Of a DNA stretch of 64,000 bases, positions 8,850 through 17,622 are shown piece after piece. The stretch comes from Mesorhizobium sp. GTDB taxonomy: Bacteria; Pseudomonadota; Alphaproteobacteria; Rhizobiales; Rhizobiaceae. The DNA lies in the NCBI GenBank assembly GCA_004020315.1, contig SAQG01000021.1, forward strand, positions 35,719-99,718, read 5' to 3'. A model generated the notes under the pieces. The model worked only from the letters and a program-made list of their open reading frames with translations, was not told the origin of the DNA and made no database searches. The stretch's first letter is position 1, and the number at the start of each line of letters is the position of its first letter. A program made the position numbers and the translations under genes.

Positions 8850-10067
8850 ATGCGCACGATCTGGATGAAGCGAACCGTCGGGGCCACGGCCTTGGGTGTC
8901 TTGGCAGCCGCTGCGGTCTGGTTCGCATGGCCACGGCCGATCGCAGTGGATCTGGCGACGGTGACGGAAGGGTCCATGGAGGTCACGATCGACGACGAGG
9001 CCAAGACGCGCGTCCGCCATGTCTATACGGTGTCCGCGCCAATCGCTGGAAAAGTCCTGCGAATCTCCCCGCCTCGCCATGTCGGGGATCAGGTTGCCGT
9101 GGACGAGACGGTGGCGGTTATGCAGCCGACGGTGCCGAGCTTCCACGACGCCCGCACGCACGAAGAGCTACAGGCGGCGCTGGCGGCAACCGAAGCGGCA
9201 ATGACGCTTTCGGAAGCCGAAGTTCGCCGGATCGAGGCGGCGCTCAAATTTTCGCGCACGGAGCTTCAGCGGGCGGAGGCCCTCGCCCGCACCGAGGCGA
9301 TCTCGGTCAAGGTTTTGGACAAGGCAAGATTCGACGTCGAAACCAATGAAGCTGCGTTGGCAAGCGCCAAGGCGCAGGTCGAGGTACGGCGCAACGAGCG
9401 CTCAAGCGTTGCGGCCCGACTCAGCGAACCGTCGGACGCCATCCCGCAATCGAATCCCGCCTGCTGCATCCAGCTACGCGCCCCAATGAACGGCAGCATC
9501 CTGAAGATCGTTCAGGAGAGCGAAGGAGTGGTGCAAGCAGGTGCCCCGTTGATCGAGATCGGCGATCCGCGCGACCTCGAGATCGTCGCCGAGCTTCTGT
9601 CGACCGACGCTGTCCAGATCAAGGCCGGCGCACCTGTCCGGATCGATGGCTGGGGCGGATCACCCATCCGTGGCCAGGTGACACGGGTGGACCCGGCGGG
9701 GTTCGTCAAGGTCTCCGCACTCGGTATCGAGGAACAAAGGGTCCGCACGATCATCGATTTCGCCGATCCTCCCGAAGCATGGCCGTCGCTCGGTCATGAC
9801 TATCGGGTGATCGTGCATGTCACGATCTGGAATGCGGAAGACGTGCTGACGGTGCCGGTGGCGGCCCTGTTTCGAAAGGGGGAGGACTGGGCTGTCTTCG
9901 CGGTCAAGGATGGGCGTGCGGTCACAACGATCGTCAAGCTCGGGCAGCGCAACGACCGGACGGCAGAGATTCTGTCAGGCCTTGCCGCAGGCGATCGCGT
10001 GGTGCTGCACCCGAGCGACAGGGTCACGGACGGCGTGACCGTCGCAGAGCGCGGTGGAATAGGCTGA
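8850..10067 (+). CDS. HlyD/MacA-family periplasmic adaptor (copy 1)
   Basis: The 405-residue membrane-fusion protein has an N-terminal anchor (ALGVLAAAAVWFAWPRP), a first half-lipoyl segment (VYTVSAPIAGKVLRISPPRHVGDQVAVDETVAVM), a coiled-coil hairpin around residues 105-200 (EELQAALAATEAAMTLSEAEVRRIEAALKFSR), the second lipoyl half (CCIQLRAPMNGSILKIVQESEGVVQAGAPLIEIGDP) and beta-barrel/membrane-proximal domains. It links the ABC permease to the outer envelope. It ends the first exporter operon and is closely related to 28394-29590. Confidence 0.9.
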   Translation: MRTIWMKRTVGATALGVLAAAAVWFAWPRPIAVDLATVTEGSMEVTIDDEAKTRVRHVYTVSAPIAGKVLRISPPRHVGDQVAVDETVAVMQPTVPSFHDARTHEELQAALAATEAAMTLSEAEVRRIEAALKFSRTELQRAEALARTEAISVKVLDKARFDVETNEAALASAKAQVEVRRNERSSVAARLSEPSDAIPQSNPACCIQLRAPMNGSILKIVQESEGVVQAGAPLIEIGDPRDLEIVAELLSTDAVQIKAGAPVRIDGWGGSPIRGQVTRVDPAGFVKVSALGIEEQRVRTIIDFADPPEAWPSLGHDYRVIVHVTIWNAEDVLTVPVAALFRKGEDWAVFAVKDGRAVTTIVKLGQRNDRTAEILSGLAAGDRVVLHPSDRVTDGVTVAERGGIG

Positions 10068-10532
10068 AACGCCCTTTTTCGCCGGCAGCTCAGCCGCTTT
10101 CCATCGAAGGGCTTTCAAGGTGGTAGGCGCGTAAACTCGCGCTCCCTAGTCCGGAACTGTTACTTGCGCTGGTCGGAAAAACAGTAACGCCAGCCTGTGG
10201 CGATCTGTCAGGCACGACCAAGAAAAAGCGGGGAACTGAGTTGGATTGCTGTTCAACGGGAACTGTCTCGGGCGCAATCCCGAAAGACCATTCAAAAGAC
10301 AAATTGGAACCGCGCCTAGGCTACGAAACGGCTAATCCTGGAGTCATATCAATCTTTTAGCTTATTGATTGCGTGGCTCGATAATGCAGCACAGGTCGCC
10401 AGAAGGATACGCAAGCGGCGACGAAGGCGAGCGCTGGCATGATGCGCTGTCCCTCCTCCTGCGGCTGTTCCTTCGATCGGCGACAGCAACGAAACGACCT
10501 GTGAGGCGGCACTGCCCCAGGCGGATGTTGTA
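10068..10532. other. Gene-poor stretch
   Basis: No convincing coding frame. The segment separates two convergent transcription units (plus-strand exporter, minus-strand hydrolase). The 92-aa ORF at 10369 has no recognisable features. Confidence 0.5.
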
Positions 10533-11507
10533 TCACTGTCTTGGGCTGTCGGATGACGGGGTCAGGCCGGCGCCAGCTAGGAAAGTGCGAACTGCCATGC
10601 GAACATCCTGCTGCTGCCCAACAAGAAGATGTCCGCCAGTGTCATAGACGACCAGTTTGGCACGCGGGATCTTGGCTGCGGCGAACTCAGCTGCCGGTAG
10701 CGTGTTAAACAGGTCGTCGCGCGCAGAAATAATGATCGTCGGCGCCGTAATTACTTCCAACGGCAGAACATGTAACGCGGGGGCGCTATCGATGTTGATT
10801 CCGGGGAAGCGCAGCGACAACGGCTCAACACTCTTGACGATACTCATGACGCGGTTCCGCTCGGCCCGAGGCGCAGCCGCAACCAGTGCGGGCCGAACCC
10901 CGAGGAAGCGAACGAGCACTGACGGCGCGATCTTCTCGGTGGCCCACCATGCGAAGTCGCCGCCGGCATTGACGACCCTGAATACGAACTTGTTGCCACG
11001 GCTCGCTTCAATCGAGACCGGACTGGTGGGCGAATAAAGGCCTGGAACGATCAGAATGAGAGCGGTGACCTTGTCCGGGTGCCGGAGCGTCAGCTCGACC
11101 GCAGAACGCGCCCCTGCCGAAACGCCGACGACCACCGCTTTGGGAACGTCCAGTTTGGACAGCAACGCCGCGTGCGCATCGGCCTGCGCGGCTGGAGAGG
11201 TATCCTGCGGAACGGGCGTGCGCAGATAGCCGAAGCGCGACGGCGCGATGACCCGAAAGCCCTTACCCACAAGATCGGCTGCATTGGCAAGGCCTTGGTC
11301 AAAGCCGCCACCGGCACCATGGATCGATAAGAGCGGAATACCCGCACCACTGTCGGCATATTCGACGGGGCCCATGTCGAGGTTGGCGACCACACCGCCT
11401 CGGCTGACGGCGTCGCGCATGCGGCCAAGCTCATTTTTGTAAAGCAAGAAAACCACACCGGCCGTAGCGATGAACATGGCCAGCAGGAAACCGCCAATTC
11501 GTCTCAT
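10533..11507 (-). CDS. Alpha/beta-hydrolase with N-terminal membrane anchor
   Basis: The 324-residue product has a hydrophobic N-terminus (GGFLLAMFIATAGVVFLLY, residues 5-23), likely a signal anchor. The fold markers are an oxyanion HGAGG (63-67), nucleophile elbow GVSAG with Ser130, acid SARDDLFN (Asp264/265) and His293 in TGGHLLVG. The catalytic triad is therefore complete and the enzyme is probably an active esterase or hydrolase facing the periplasm. The substrate is unknown. It is monocistronic, with an FNR-type box 57 nt before the start. Confidence 0.88.
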   Translation of the reverse strand: MRRIGGFLLAMFIATAGVVFLLYKNELGRMRDAVSRGGVVANLDMGPVEYADSGAGIPLLSIHGAGGGFDQGLANAADLVGKGFRVIAPSRFGYLRTPVPQDTSPAAQADAHAALLSKLDVPKAVVVGVSAGARSAVELTLRHPDKVTALILIVPGLYSPTSPVSIEASRGNKFVFRVVNAGGDFAWWATEKIAPSVLVRFLGVRPALVAAAPRAERNRVMSIVKSVEPLSLRFPGINIDSAPALHVLPLEVITAPTIIISARDDLFNTLPAAEFAAAKIPRAKLVVYDTGGHLLVGQQQDVRMAVRTFLAGAGLTPSSDSPRQ

Positions 11508-11564
11508 TGGAAAAGCTCCACAAAGAGGACGGGCGAATATTGGCCTGTATCACTTGGAGACAGG

Positions 11565-11578
11565 TTGATTTACCTCAA
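11565..11578. promoter_or_regulatory. FNR/FixK box
   Basis: TTGATTTACCTCAA matches TTGA-N6-TCAA and ends 57 nt before the ATG of the minus-strand hydrolase. Confidence 0.75.
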
Positions 11579-11968
11579 TTTCCCTGAGTGACAGCATTGG
11601 TCGGTGTATTTGGATGCTGTCAATTGTGAGAGGCGGAAGCCGATCCGGTGTCCCTACTCTCCCGGGATTATGCATGGTACATCCCGTTCAGTTTTGCTGC
11701 CAGACGGCCTGAATATCCAGGGCCTTGTGCAGTATCGAGCCAGAAGCCGCTAGCATTTCTCAAACGGAGGTGGCCAAACTCGAATGGTCATGCCTCAGAG
11801 TCCCAGTGTGACATGAAATGCAATCAGCCCTCTTTAATTTTCAGGGTCTATGTCACGCCCGCGCTTGCTGCTCGAAAGAGTCCCCCTGCCCTATGCCTGC
11901 CTGGCAAACGTCCGCCCGGAGCGCGAGCCCTTGGGGCAAATGTCGCGCTGAGAGCTGCGGGTCCTAGG
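11579..11968. other. Gene-poor stretch
   Basis: Nothing recognisable. The ORF at 11648-12151 has an unconvincing translation and runs through the antisense of the CPxC ORF. Confidence 0.45.
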
Positions 11969-12181
11969 CTACGGCCGCGCGCCAACGACATAGTTCTTGC
12001 TGTACGCTTTGGCGCATTTCGGACACGTCGGGTAGAAGAAATAAACATCACCCGGTTCTGTTTTCCGATCACGCGCAATCTGTCGCATTTCCTCATGCCA
12101 CTGCGTTGCCTGGCTATACGGGCCTTCGAACGGTATCACGGCTCGCACTGAAGTGCTGAAGGCCGATGACGAGAGCGACAA
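11969..12181 (-). CDS. Small protein with CPxC motif, hypothetical
   Basis: The 70-residue frame ends with EMRQIARDRKTEPGDVYFFYPTCPKCAKAYSKNYVVG. The CPKC pair and the well-formed sequence around it look like a real small zinc- or redox-binding protein. The N-terminal third is less convincing, so the true start may be elsewhere or the gene may be truncated. The box at 12277 is 95 nt upstream, facing this gene as well as 12353. The family was not recognised with certainty. Confidence 0.4.
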   Translation of the reverse strand: MSLSSSAFSTSVRAVIPFEGPYSQATQWHEEMRQIARDRKTEPGDVYFFYPTCPKCAKAYSKNYVVGARP

Positions 12182-12262
12182 GCTGACAGTGCCGATCGCG
12201 TCGCTTGGGCTGCCGTGAAGCGCCTTTATCGCAAGGAAGGCAGAGACTGGGTGCCGCTGTAA
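12182..12262 (+). pseudogene. C-terminal relic of a ChaB-family protein
   Basis: The plus frame reads ADSADRVAWAAVKRLYRKEGRDWVPL followed by TAA. This is the conserved C-terminus of the ChaB family (HRVAWaAVKrkYxK...W). No upstream coding part is present in the same frame, so only the last 26 codons survive. Confidence 0.6.
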
Positions 12263-12276
12263 GCAGCGGGGGGATT

Positions 12277-12290
12277 TTGATCGAAATCAA
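12277..12290. promoter_or_regulatory. FNR/FixK box
   Basis: TTGATCGAAATCAA is a perfect TTGAT-N4-ATCAA site, 62 nt before the ATG of the small gene at 12353. Confidence 0.85.
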
Positions 12291-12352
12291 ACCCATCCCT
12301 GCCGTGTTCATTCATATGATTTGAAATCAGGCGCTTAAATAATGCGGATTCA

Positions 12353-12565
12353 ATGACGGACACGGTCTCGAGGCTTCTCAATGCGTGCAACGCTGAAAAG
12401 AACAAGGGAGCGGATTTTCCAACGATCTGGAAAAACATCCTGAAGGGGCACCTTTACGTCGCGGGACCGCCGATCCAGGACAGCTGCGATGACGGTCCCA
12501 TATTGAAAATTCCCCTGGTTACCGGCCAGTTTCTCCTCTTCGGCTCGAACTTCTCTCTCCTCTAG
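12353..12565 (+). CDS. Small conserved-looking hypothetical protein (70 aa)
   Basis: The product (MTDTVSRLLNACNAEKNKGADFPTIWKNILKGHLYVAGPPIQ... LKIPLVTGQFLLFG) has balanced composition, no transmembrane segment and a strong resemblance in style to short cytosolic proteins of rhizobial microaerobic regulons. A perfect FNR-type box ends 62 nt before the ATG, the spacing seen for other genes here, which supports it as a real gene. Function unknown. Confidence 0.65.
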   Translation: MTDTVSRLLNACNAEKNKGADFPTIWKNILKGHLYVAGPPIQDSCDDGPILKIPLVTGQFLLFGSNFSLL

Positions 12566-12769
12566 CAGCAGCTTGCGTGTGTCGGGCGCAAGTGCGACAT
12601 GTCACAAATGCCGCCGGGAGTGCCCTTGCCGATCTCGGCTAGCGTGCCGCCAGCATCCATCCACCCTGCTAAGCCCTCTCAGTGCCGGCCGATCCCACCC
12701 AAGGTCGCCGGTGTAAAAGGGCTCGCGACGATCGTCGAGATCAGCAGATCTTGGTCGATCTGGGGGGAC

Positions 12770-13174
12770 TCAAGCCGTCGTCAACATGTCCTCAATGGCC
12801 TTGGCGGAATGTTTAGCGAGATCCTTGGCTACCTCGCCCACCAGCTTTGCTCTCAGCGGAGCCTGGAAGTGCTTGCGCAGCTCGCCCAGCGTGCGCGGAT
12901 CGGCGATCACCACGACGTGCTCGAATACTTCCGTCAGCGCCTCGCGATTGAGATAGGCGGCCACGGCTGCGGCCAAGTCGTCTTCCCGCAGACGAGAGTC
13001 GTCGGGATTAGCGGTGGAACTGCGATGTCTGCCGCCCGAACCAGTGTTCGCGAGGTGCAGCCGCGGCTCGGGCATTTCGACCAGATCGATCCTGGGTTCG
13101 TGACCTTTGTTGCGGAACAGGCGCAGCTTATCGCCGTCGGTCACGACGATGAGGGTATCGTTAGCCAGAATCAT
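12770..13174 (-). CDS. Host-attachment protein family (PF10116-like)
   Basis: The start is at ATG 13174 (MILANDTLIVVTDGDKLRLFRNKG), not at 13267, because AAGGAG lies 7 nt before this ATG and the N-terminus matches the family, which begins with a DTLVVVADG-type strand. The 134-residue product ends DPRTLGELRKHFQAPLRAKLVGEVAKDLAKHSAKAIEDML, the typical C-terminal block of the protein first linked to Agrobacterium attachment. The fold resembles release-factor-like (baeRF) domains, with a possible role in translation stress. The BON gene lies upstream on the same strand, about 105 nt away, so co-transcription from the 14004 box is possible. Confidence 0.8.
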   Translation of the reverse strand: MILANDTLIVVTDGDKLRLFRNKGHEPRIDLVEMPEPRLHLANTGSGGRHRSSTANPDDSRLREDDLAAAVAAYLNREALTEVFEHVVVIADPRTLGELRKHFQAPLRAKLVGEVAKDLAKHSAKAIEDMLTTA

Positions 13175-13279
13175 ATTGTTTCTCCTTTGACATCGCTGGA
13201 CCGAGATCCAACGCACTCTCGGGCCATCGTGGCGGCGCGGCGGCCACCAAGAAGTCGCCGCGTCCAACTCGTGTGCCCA

Positions 13280-13927
13280 TCAGATTATGGAAATACGATC
13301 GTCCACAGTTCGGACACCCGGCGACGACCAGGCGGCACGTTCCGCTGCCTGGCGCTCGGACCATGCCCGGACCTTGCCCTCAAGGGTCACCTTGCCATCC
13401 AGTACGTTGACGCGGATCGCCTGTGCTTCGGTTTCCGCGTCGCGCTTCAGCGCATTCTCGATGCGCTTCTTGATATCGGGCACTGACGCTCGTGGCGTGA
13501 TTTCGATCTGGTTGGCAACGCCGACAACACCCGCCAAGCCGCGGACGGCCTCGGCCGCTGCGTTCTTCTGATACTGCCATTCAAGTTTCCCGGTCAGCGT
13601 TATCCACCCGTCGTGTACCTTGACCTGAACTTTGTCCCTCGGGATGGAGACATTCCAGGTGACCGCATTGACCGCACGCTTGGCGATCTCGTCGTCCGCG
13701 GTTCCCTTCTGTCCAATCAGCCGGACTTCGATTTCCTCGGCGATGCCCTTCACGCCCTTGACCCGCTTGACCACATTTTCGGCGGTGGTCTTTTCCCAAT
13801 AGGAAGAAACATGCCCGGTCAGGGTGACGATGCCGTCTTCCACAGCGACGCCGATGTGGGCAGCGTCGATGCTCGGCTCGAATTCCAACTCATCGAGAAT
13901 GTTCTGACGCAATGTTATATCCGTCAT
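13280..13927 (-). CDS. Triple BON-domain protein
   Basis: The start is ATG 13927 (MTDITLRQNILDELEFEPSIDAAHIGVAVEDG), preceded by CAGGAGACAG. The 215-residue product has three BON repeats: about residues 1-70 (..GIVTLTGHVSSYWEKTTAENVVKRVKGVKGIAEEIEV), 78-145 (..DGWITLTGKLEWQYQKNAAAEAVRGLAGVVGVANQIEI) and 150-215 (..DGKVTLEGKVRAWSERQAAERAAWSSPGVRTVDDRISI). It has no signal peptide, unlike OsmY. BON proteins are linked to osmotic and envelope stress. A box at 14004 lies 76 nt upstream. Confidence 0.9.
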   Translation of the reverse strand: MTDITLRQNILDELEFEPSIDAAHIGVAVEDGIVTLTGHVSSYWEKTTAENVVKRVKGVKGIAEEIEVRLIGQKGTADDEIAKRAVNAVTWNVSIPRDKVQVKVHDGWITLTGKLEWQYQKNAAAEAVRGLAGVVGVANQIEITPRASVPDIKKRIENALKRDAETEAQAIRVNVLDGKVTLEGKVRAWSERQAAERAAWSSPGVRTVDDRISII

Positions 13928-14003
13928 GGTCTGTCTCCTGTTTGTTGAGGCGGACTTTCTCGCCCGCAGCGAAGACAAAAAGCATCCTTTGCGCCCTTGC
14001 TCA

Positions 14004-14017
14004 TTGATCCGGCTCAA
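14004..14017. promoter_or_regulatory. FNR/FixK box
   Basis: TTGATCCGGCTCAA, 76 nt before the ATG of the BON gene on the minus strand. The same 14-mer occurs at 24003. Confidence 0.8.
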
Positions 14018-14062
14018 TGCCCGGGTCAGATAGTCAGCTGGTTGGACCATTGGTCGCGATCG

Positions 14063-14581
14063 TCATGAGGCGGCGGACGTGCCCACAAGCCAATGGTGTC
14101 GCATGCTGTCCAGAGTCTCCGCGATATCGTCGGCCTCGATCTTAACGAGATCGGTGTGACCAAAACCCAGGGAATAGTCGAGCACAGAGATGATCGTGGG
14201 CCGTACTCTGAAGAGCTTCACGGGTGCGGCCTGGCTGGGCTGGATAGCCGAAATCTGCGGAAAGCGCTGCACCATCATGCGTCCAATTTCTGTGAGTTCG
14301 GAAGGCAAGACGACCTCCGTCGCAGTCGCTGCCATCGACAACCCCTTGATCTCCAGCCAGTTCTCATAGGGTGCGGTCATGGCGACCGAAACGCGCGGGT
14401 CGCGAGAGATATTCATTGCCTTCTGCGAGCCGGCTCCGCAGCCGAAATAGAGCACCAGACCTTCATGGACGAACGAGACCACCGTCGCCTGTGGCGAGCC
14501 GTCGGAGCGGGTCGTTGCAATCGTCATGTCCATGCAACGGGCCAGGATGTCGATCATCATCTGCTGAAGCTTGTGTTTCAT
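14063..14581 (-). CDS. Pyridoxamine 5'-phosphate oxidase-like (FMN split-barrel) protein
   Basis: The 172-residue product fits the FMN-binding split barrel: MTIATTRSDGSPQATVVSFVHEGLVLYFGCGAGSQKAMNISRDPRVSVAM. AAGGAGGAG lies a few bases before the ATG. The family includes flavin or F420-dependent reductases as well as haem- and pyridoxine-related enzymes, so the substrate stays open. It lies between FtsH and the BON gene on the same strand (52 nt from ftsH), and could be transcribed from the FtsH promoter. Confidence 0.8.
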   Translation of the reverse strand: MKHKLQQMMIDILARCMDMTIATTRSDGSPQATVVSFVHEGLVLYFGCGAGSQKAMNISRDPRVSVAMTAPYENWLEIKGLSMAATATEVVLPSELTEIGRMMVQRFPQISAIQPSQAAPVKLFRVRPTIISVLDYSLGFGHTDLVKIEADDIAETLDSMRHHWLVGTSAAS

Positions 14582-14633
14582 GACACTCTCCTCCTTTGTT
14601 CAAGGGCGGCCGGCACCTCGGGGCACTTCGCCT

Positions 14634-16454
14634 TCACGTCGCCGGAGCCAGCTCGGCGGTTCGCCGCAACGGCGCGAAGTCATCGGGCGTCAACGTTTCT
14701 TTCTCGAGCAGCAGCTTGGCGCCAGCGCGCAGGTCGGTGATCCTTGCCCGGAGCACGTCCTTGGCACTGGCAAAGGCCTCCTCGATCATGCCGCGCACCG
14801 CCAAGTCGACTTCCCGAGCCGTAGCCTCCGAATAATCCTTCTTGTTCGGCAGGCCAGGGCCGTCACCCAGCCATTGCAGGCGCTGCTCTTCGAGAACGGC
14901 CTGCCCCACCGTCGGATCCATTCCAAAGCGGGTGACACACTGGCGGGCAATATCCGTGACCTTGGCGAGGTCGTCGGCCGCCCCAGTTGAGACTTCGCCG
15001 AATATGATTTCCTCAGCCGCACGGCCGCCCATCAGGACGACCATGCGGTCCTTCAGCTCACTGACCGTGATCAGAAACCGGTCCTCGGTCGGGCGCTGCA
15101 TGGTGAAACCGAGAGCCCCTATCGAGCGCGGGATGATCGATACCTTGTGCACCGGATCGGCGCTTCGCCTCGCGACCGCAACCAAGGCATGCCCCATTTC
15201 GTGAAAGGCGACACGCTCACGCTCCTGCGGTTTCAGCAATCGGCTTTTGCGTTCCGACCCTGCGACGATGCGCTCGACCGCATTGGTAAAGTCATCCATC
15301 GTCACCTTGTCGGCGCCACGCCGCGTGGCGATGATGGCCGCCTCGTTGACGAGATTGGCAAGATCCGCGCCGCTGAAACCGGGCGTTATCGCGGCAATCT
15401 CGTCCGTGCTGACGCCAGGCGCGATTGAGACGTTCTTGATGTGGACCTTGACGATCGCCTCCCTGCCCTTGCGGTCGGGCCGGTCCAGAACGACCTGTCG
15501 GTCGAAGCGCCCGGCGCGCAGCAGGGCCGGATCGAGGATTTCAGGCCGATTGGTGGCAGCAAGCAGCACGATACCAACACGCGGATCGAAACCGTCGAGT
15601 TCCGACAGCAGTTGGTTCAAGGTCTGCTCTTTCTCGTCACCGCCGCCGTAGCCCGCAAATGGGCTGCGGGCGCGGCCGAGCGCGTCGAGTTCATCGATGA
15701 AGATGATGCAAGGCGCGGCCTGCCGGGCCTGCTCGAACAGGTCACGCACCCGGGCGGCACCCACGCCGACGAACATCTCGACGAATTCCGAGCCGGATAT
15801 GGAGAAGAAGGGCACGCCTGCCTCACCGGCGACGGCGCGCGCCATCAATGTCTTGCCGGTCCCAGGCGGCCCGACCAGCAGGATGCCTTTCGGGATGCGA
15901 GCGCCGAGGCGGCCGTATCTGTCCTTGTCCTTGAGGAAGGAGACGATTTCCTGCAATTCGGCCTTGGCTTCGTCGACGCCAGCCACATCTTCAAACGTCA
16001 CTCCGGTCTTGCGCTCCAGATAGACCTTGGCCTTCGACTTGCCGATATTGATCAGGCCGCCCATGCCTTGCCTGTCGGCGAACCCGCGGAAAAAGAACGT
16101 CCAGATGCCGACGAAGATCAGCGCGGGCAATATCCAGGACAGAATTGTCGTCAGCCAGTTGCTGTCGGACGCCCCGGTGATCTTGACGCCGGCCTTCTCG
16201 AAAACCGCAACTGCCGCAGGGTCGACGCGATTGGCAAGAAACGTCGTCTTGCCATCCAGCGGCTCCTTGAACGCGCCCTCGATCATGGTCTCGGTCAGTG
16301 TGACGGACGCAACCTTGCCTTCCTCGGTGAGGCGGATCACGTCACTGTAGGAGATGTGGGCAGTGTCGCGATAAGCGAACCAAACCTGAAACAGCTCAAT
16401 AATCAGGAAAGCCACGATGACGTAGCCTATGTTGAAGGTGTGTTTGCGATCCAT
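14634..16454 (-). CDS. ftsH: ATP-dependent zinc metalloprotease FtsH (accessory copy)
   Basis: The 606-residue inner-membrane AAA+ protease degrades misfolded and regulatory proteins. It has transmembrane helices near 10-27 and 104-124 around a small periplasmic domain, Walker A GPPGTGKT (195-202), Walker [13 protein letters not shown] (249-260), the second region of homology ([20 protein letters not shown]) and zinc motif HEMGH (418-422). All key residues are present. The N-terminal sequence and plasmid context point to an accessory, stress-linked FtsH rather than the housekeeping copy. TTGACGCGCATCAA ends 57 nt before the ATG, shared with the divergent kinase-like gene. Confidence 0.95.
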   Translation of the reverse strand: MDRKHTFNIGYVIVAFLIIELFQVWFAYRDTAHISYSDVIRLTEEGKVASVTLTETMIEGAFKEPLDGKTTFLANRVDPAAVAVFEKAGVKITGASDSNWLTTILSWILPALIFVGIWTFFFRGFADRQGMGGLINIGKSKAKVYLERKTGVTFEDVAGVDEAKAELQEIVSFLKDKDRYGRLGARIPKGILLVGPPGTGKTLMARAVAGEAGVPFFSISGSEFVEMFVGVGAARVRDLFEQARQAAPCIIFIDELDALGRARSPFAGYGGGDEKEQTLNQLLSELDGFDPRVGIVLLAATNRPEILDPALLRAGRFDRQVVLDRPDRKGREAIVKVHIKNVSIAPGVSTDEIAAITPGFSGADLANLVNEAAIIATRRGADKVTMDDFTNAVERIVAGSERKSRLLKPQERERVAFHEMGHALVAVARRSADPVHKVSIIPRSIGALGFTMQRPTEDRFLITVSELKDRMVVLMGGRAAEEIIFGEVSTGAADDLAKVTDIARQCVTRFGMDPTVGQAVLEEQRLQWLGDGPGLPNKKDYSEATAREVDLAVRGMIEEAFASAKDVLRARITDLRAGAKLLLEKETLTPDDFAPLRRTAELAPAT

Positions 16455-16511
16455 GACATCCCGCTGGCCGTTGTCTTGATCTGCAAAATGTCACAACCAA
16501 CGGACGCGTCC

Positions 16512-16525
16512 TTGACGCGCATCAA
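16512..16525. promoter_or_regulatory. FNR/FixK box in divergent promoter
   Basis: TTGACGCGCATCAA ends 57 nt from the ftsH ATG (minus) and 35 nt from ATG 16561 of the kinase-like gene (plus). Confidence 0.75.
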
Positions 16526-16560
16526 AGTGCAGATCGCTGCTGGCGACCATTGTGCTGGCG

Positions 16561-17622
16561 ATGATGGGACACCGGCAAATTGCAGACTTGGCGGAGAAGG
16601 TGCGCTTTCTGAGCGATCCGGCGGCATACGGTCGCGGAACTACTCATGTGGAAGCCCGCGAGACGCATATGTCCTGGGTCTTCCTCACGGACGAACTTGT
16701 CTACAAGCTCAAGAAACCGGTCAGGCATGCATTCCTGGATTTCAGCACGATCAGGAAGCGGCACCTCTACTGCAACGAGGAATTGCGACTGAACGCTCGC
16801 CTCGCCGCTGAAACCTATCGGCGGGTCGTTCCTCTTTGCCGCGGCGCATCGGGCCATCTCGGCCTCGGCGGGAGCGGACGCGTCGTCGACTGGCTGGTGG
16901 AGATGAAGCGCCTGCCGCAATCAGATATGCTTGACGAGCGAATCGTCAGCGGTCGCCTGACCGCAGCGGAGATCAACAAGGTCGCCAGGACGCTGACGGC
17001 CTTCTATGCGCTAGGCCAGGCTGAAATCGCCGATGGCGGCGCCTATTTGCGTCACCTCACAGGAGAGCAGCGGATCAATCGCGCTATCCTGCTCCGGCCC
17101 GAACTCGCCTTGTCGGACATTGCTTCCGGCGCGCTGGTCATGGTCGACAGTCTGCTGCAGCGCCTGTGGCCCCGGATCGAAGCGCGCATTCTCAGCGGGG
17201 TCATCGTCGAAGGGCATGGCGACCTGCGCCCCGAACACGTCTGCCTGTGCCAGCCGCCCCAGATCATCGACTGCCTCGAGTTCAACCGGTCGATGCGCAT
17301 CATCGACCCCTATGACGAGGTAAACTATCTCGGCCTGGAATGCGAAATGCTTGGCGCGCCCTGGATCCGGCCGCTGCTGGTCGAGGCCTTGCAGAACCGG
17401 CTGCCGGACCGCCCCAATGCCGATCTGCTCGCGCTTTATGGTGGGTTCCGGGCGCTGCTGAGAGCCCGTCTTTGCGTCGCGCACCTCCTCGACAAGCCTG
17501 TTCGTCACCCTGAAAAATGGCGCCCGCTGGCAATCCGCTACATCCGGCAGACAGAGCGCGAGATTCTCAGTGTTCGATCCCCGTCAATTCGGAAATCGAC
17601 CCCTGTGTATGGAGACGCCTGA
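16561..17622 (+). CDS. Aminoglycoside-phosphotransferase-like kinase (COG2187 N-terminal type)
   Basis: The product of about 353 residues has the kinase-fold markers of the COG2187 family: THMSWVFLTDELVYKLKKPVRHAFLDFSTIRKRHLYCNEELRLN (lysine region) and the catalytic loop VEGHGDLRPEHVCL, with IIDCLEFNRSMRIIDPYDEVNYLGLECEMLG as the metal-binding segment. Many family members carry a C-terminal AAA/P-loop kinase domain. It is missing here, and the protein ends with a short basic tail. The ORF also allows GTG 16552, but ATG 16561 or 16564 is more likely. Neither has a strong ribosome-binding site. The substrate is unknown. Confidence 0.82.
   Translation: MMGHRQIADLAEKVRFLSDPAAYGRGTTHVEARETHMSWVFLTDELVYKLKKPVRHAFLDFSTIRKRHLYCNEELRLNARLAAETYRRVVPLCRGASGHLGLGGSGRVVDWLVEMKRLPQSDMLDERIVSGRLTAAEINKVARTLTAFYALGQAEIADGGAYLRHLTGEQRINRAILLRPELALSDIASGALVMVDSLLQRLWPRIEARILSGVIVEGHGDLRPEHVCLCQPPQIIDCLEFNRSMRIIDPYDEVNYLGLECEMLGAPWIRPLLVEALQNRLPDRPNADLLALYGGFRALLRARLCVAHLLDKPVRHPEKWRPLAIRYIRQTEREILSVRSPSIRKSTPVYGDA

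Noticed and set aside
10345-10375. ATCAAT...ATTGAT inverted repeat as an FNR box
   Set aside because: The half-sites are in the wrong order and spacing for TTGA-N6-TCAA.
15441-16811. 456-aa plus-strand ORF
   Set aside because: Antisense of ftsH, extends into the kinase-like gene in a different frame.
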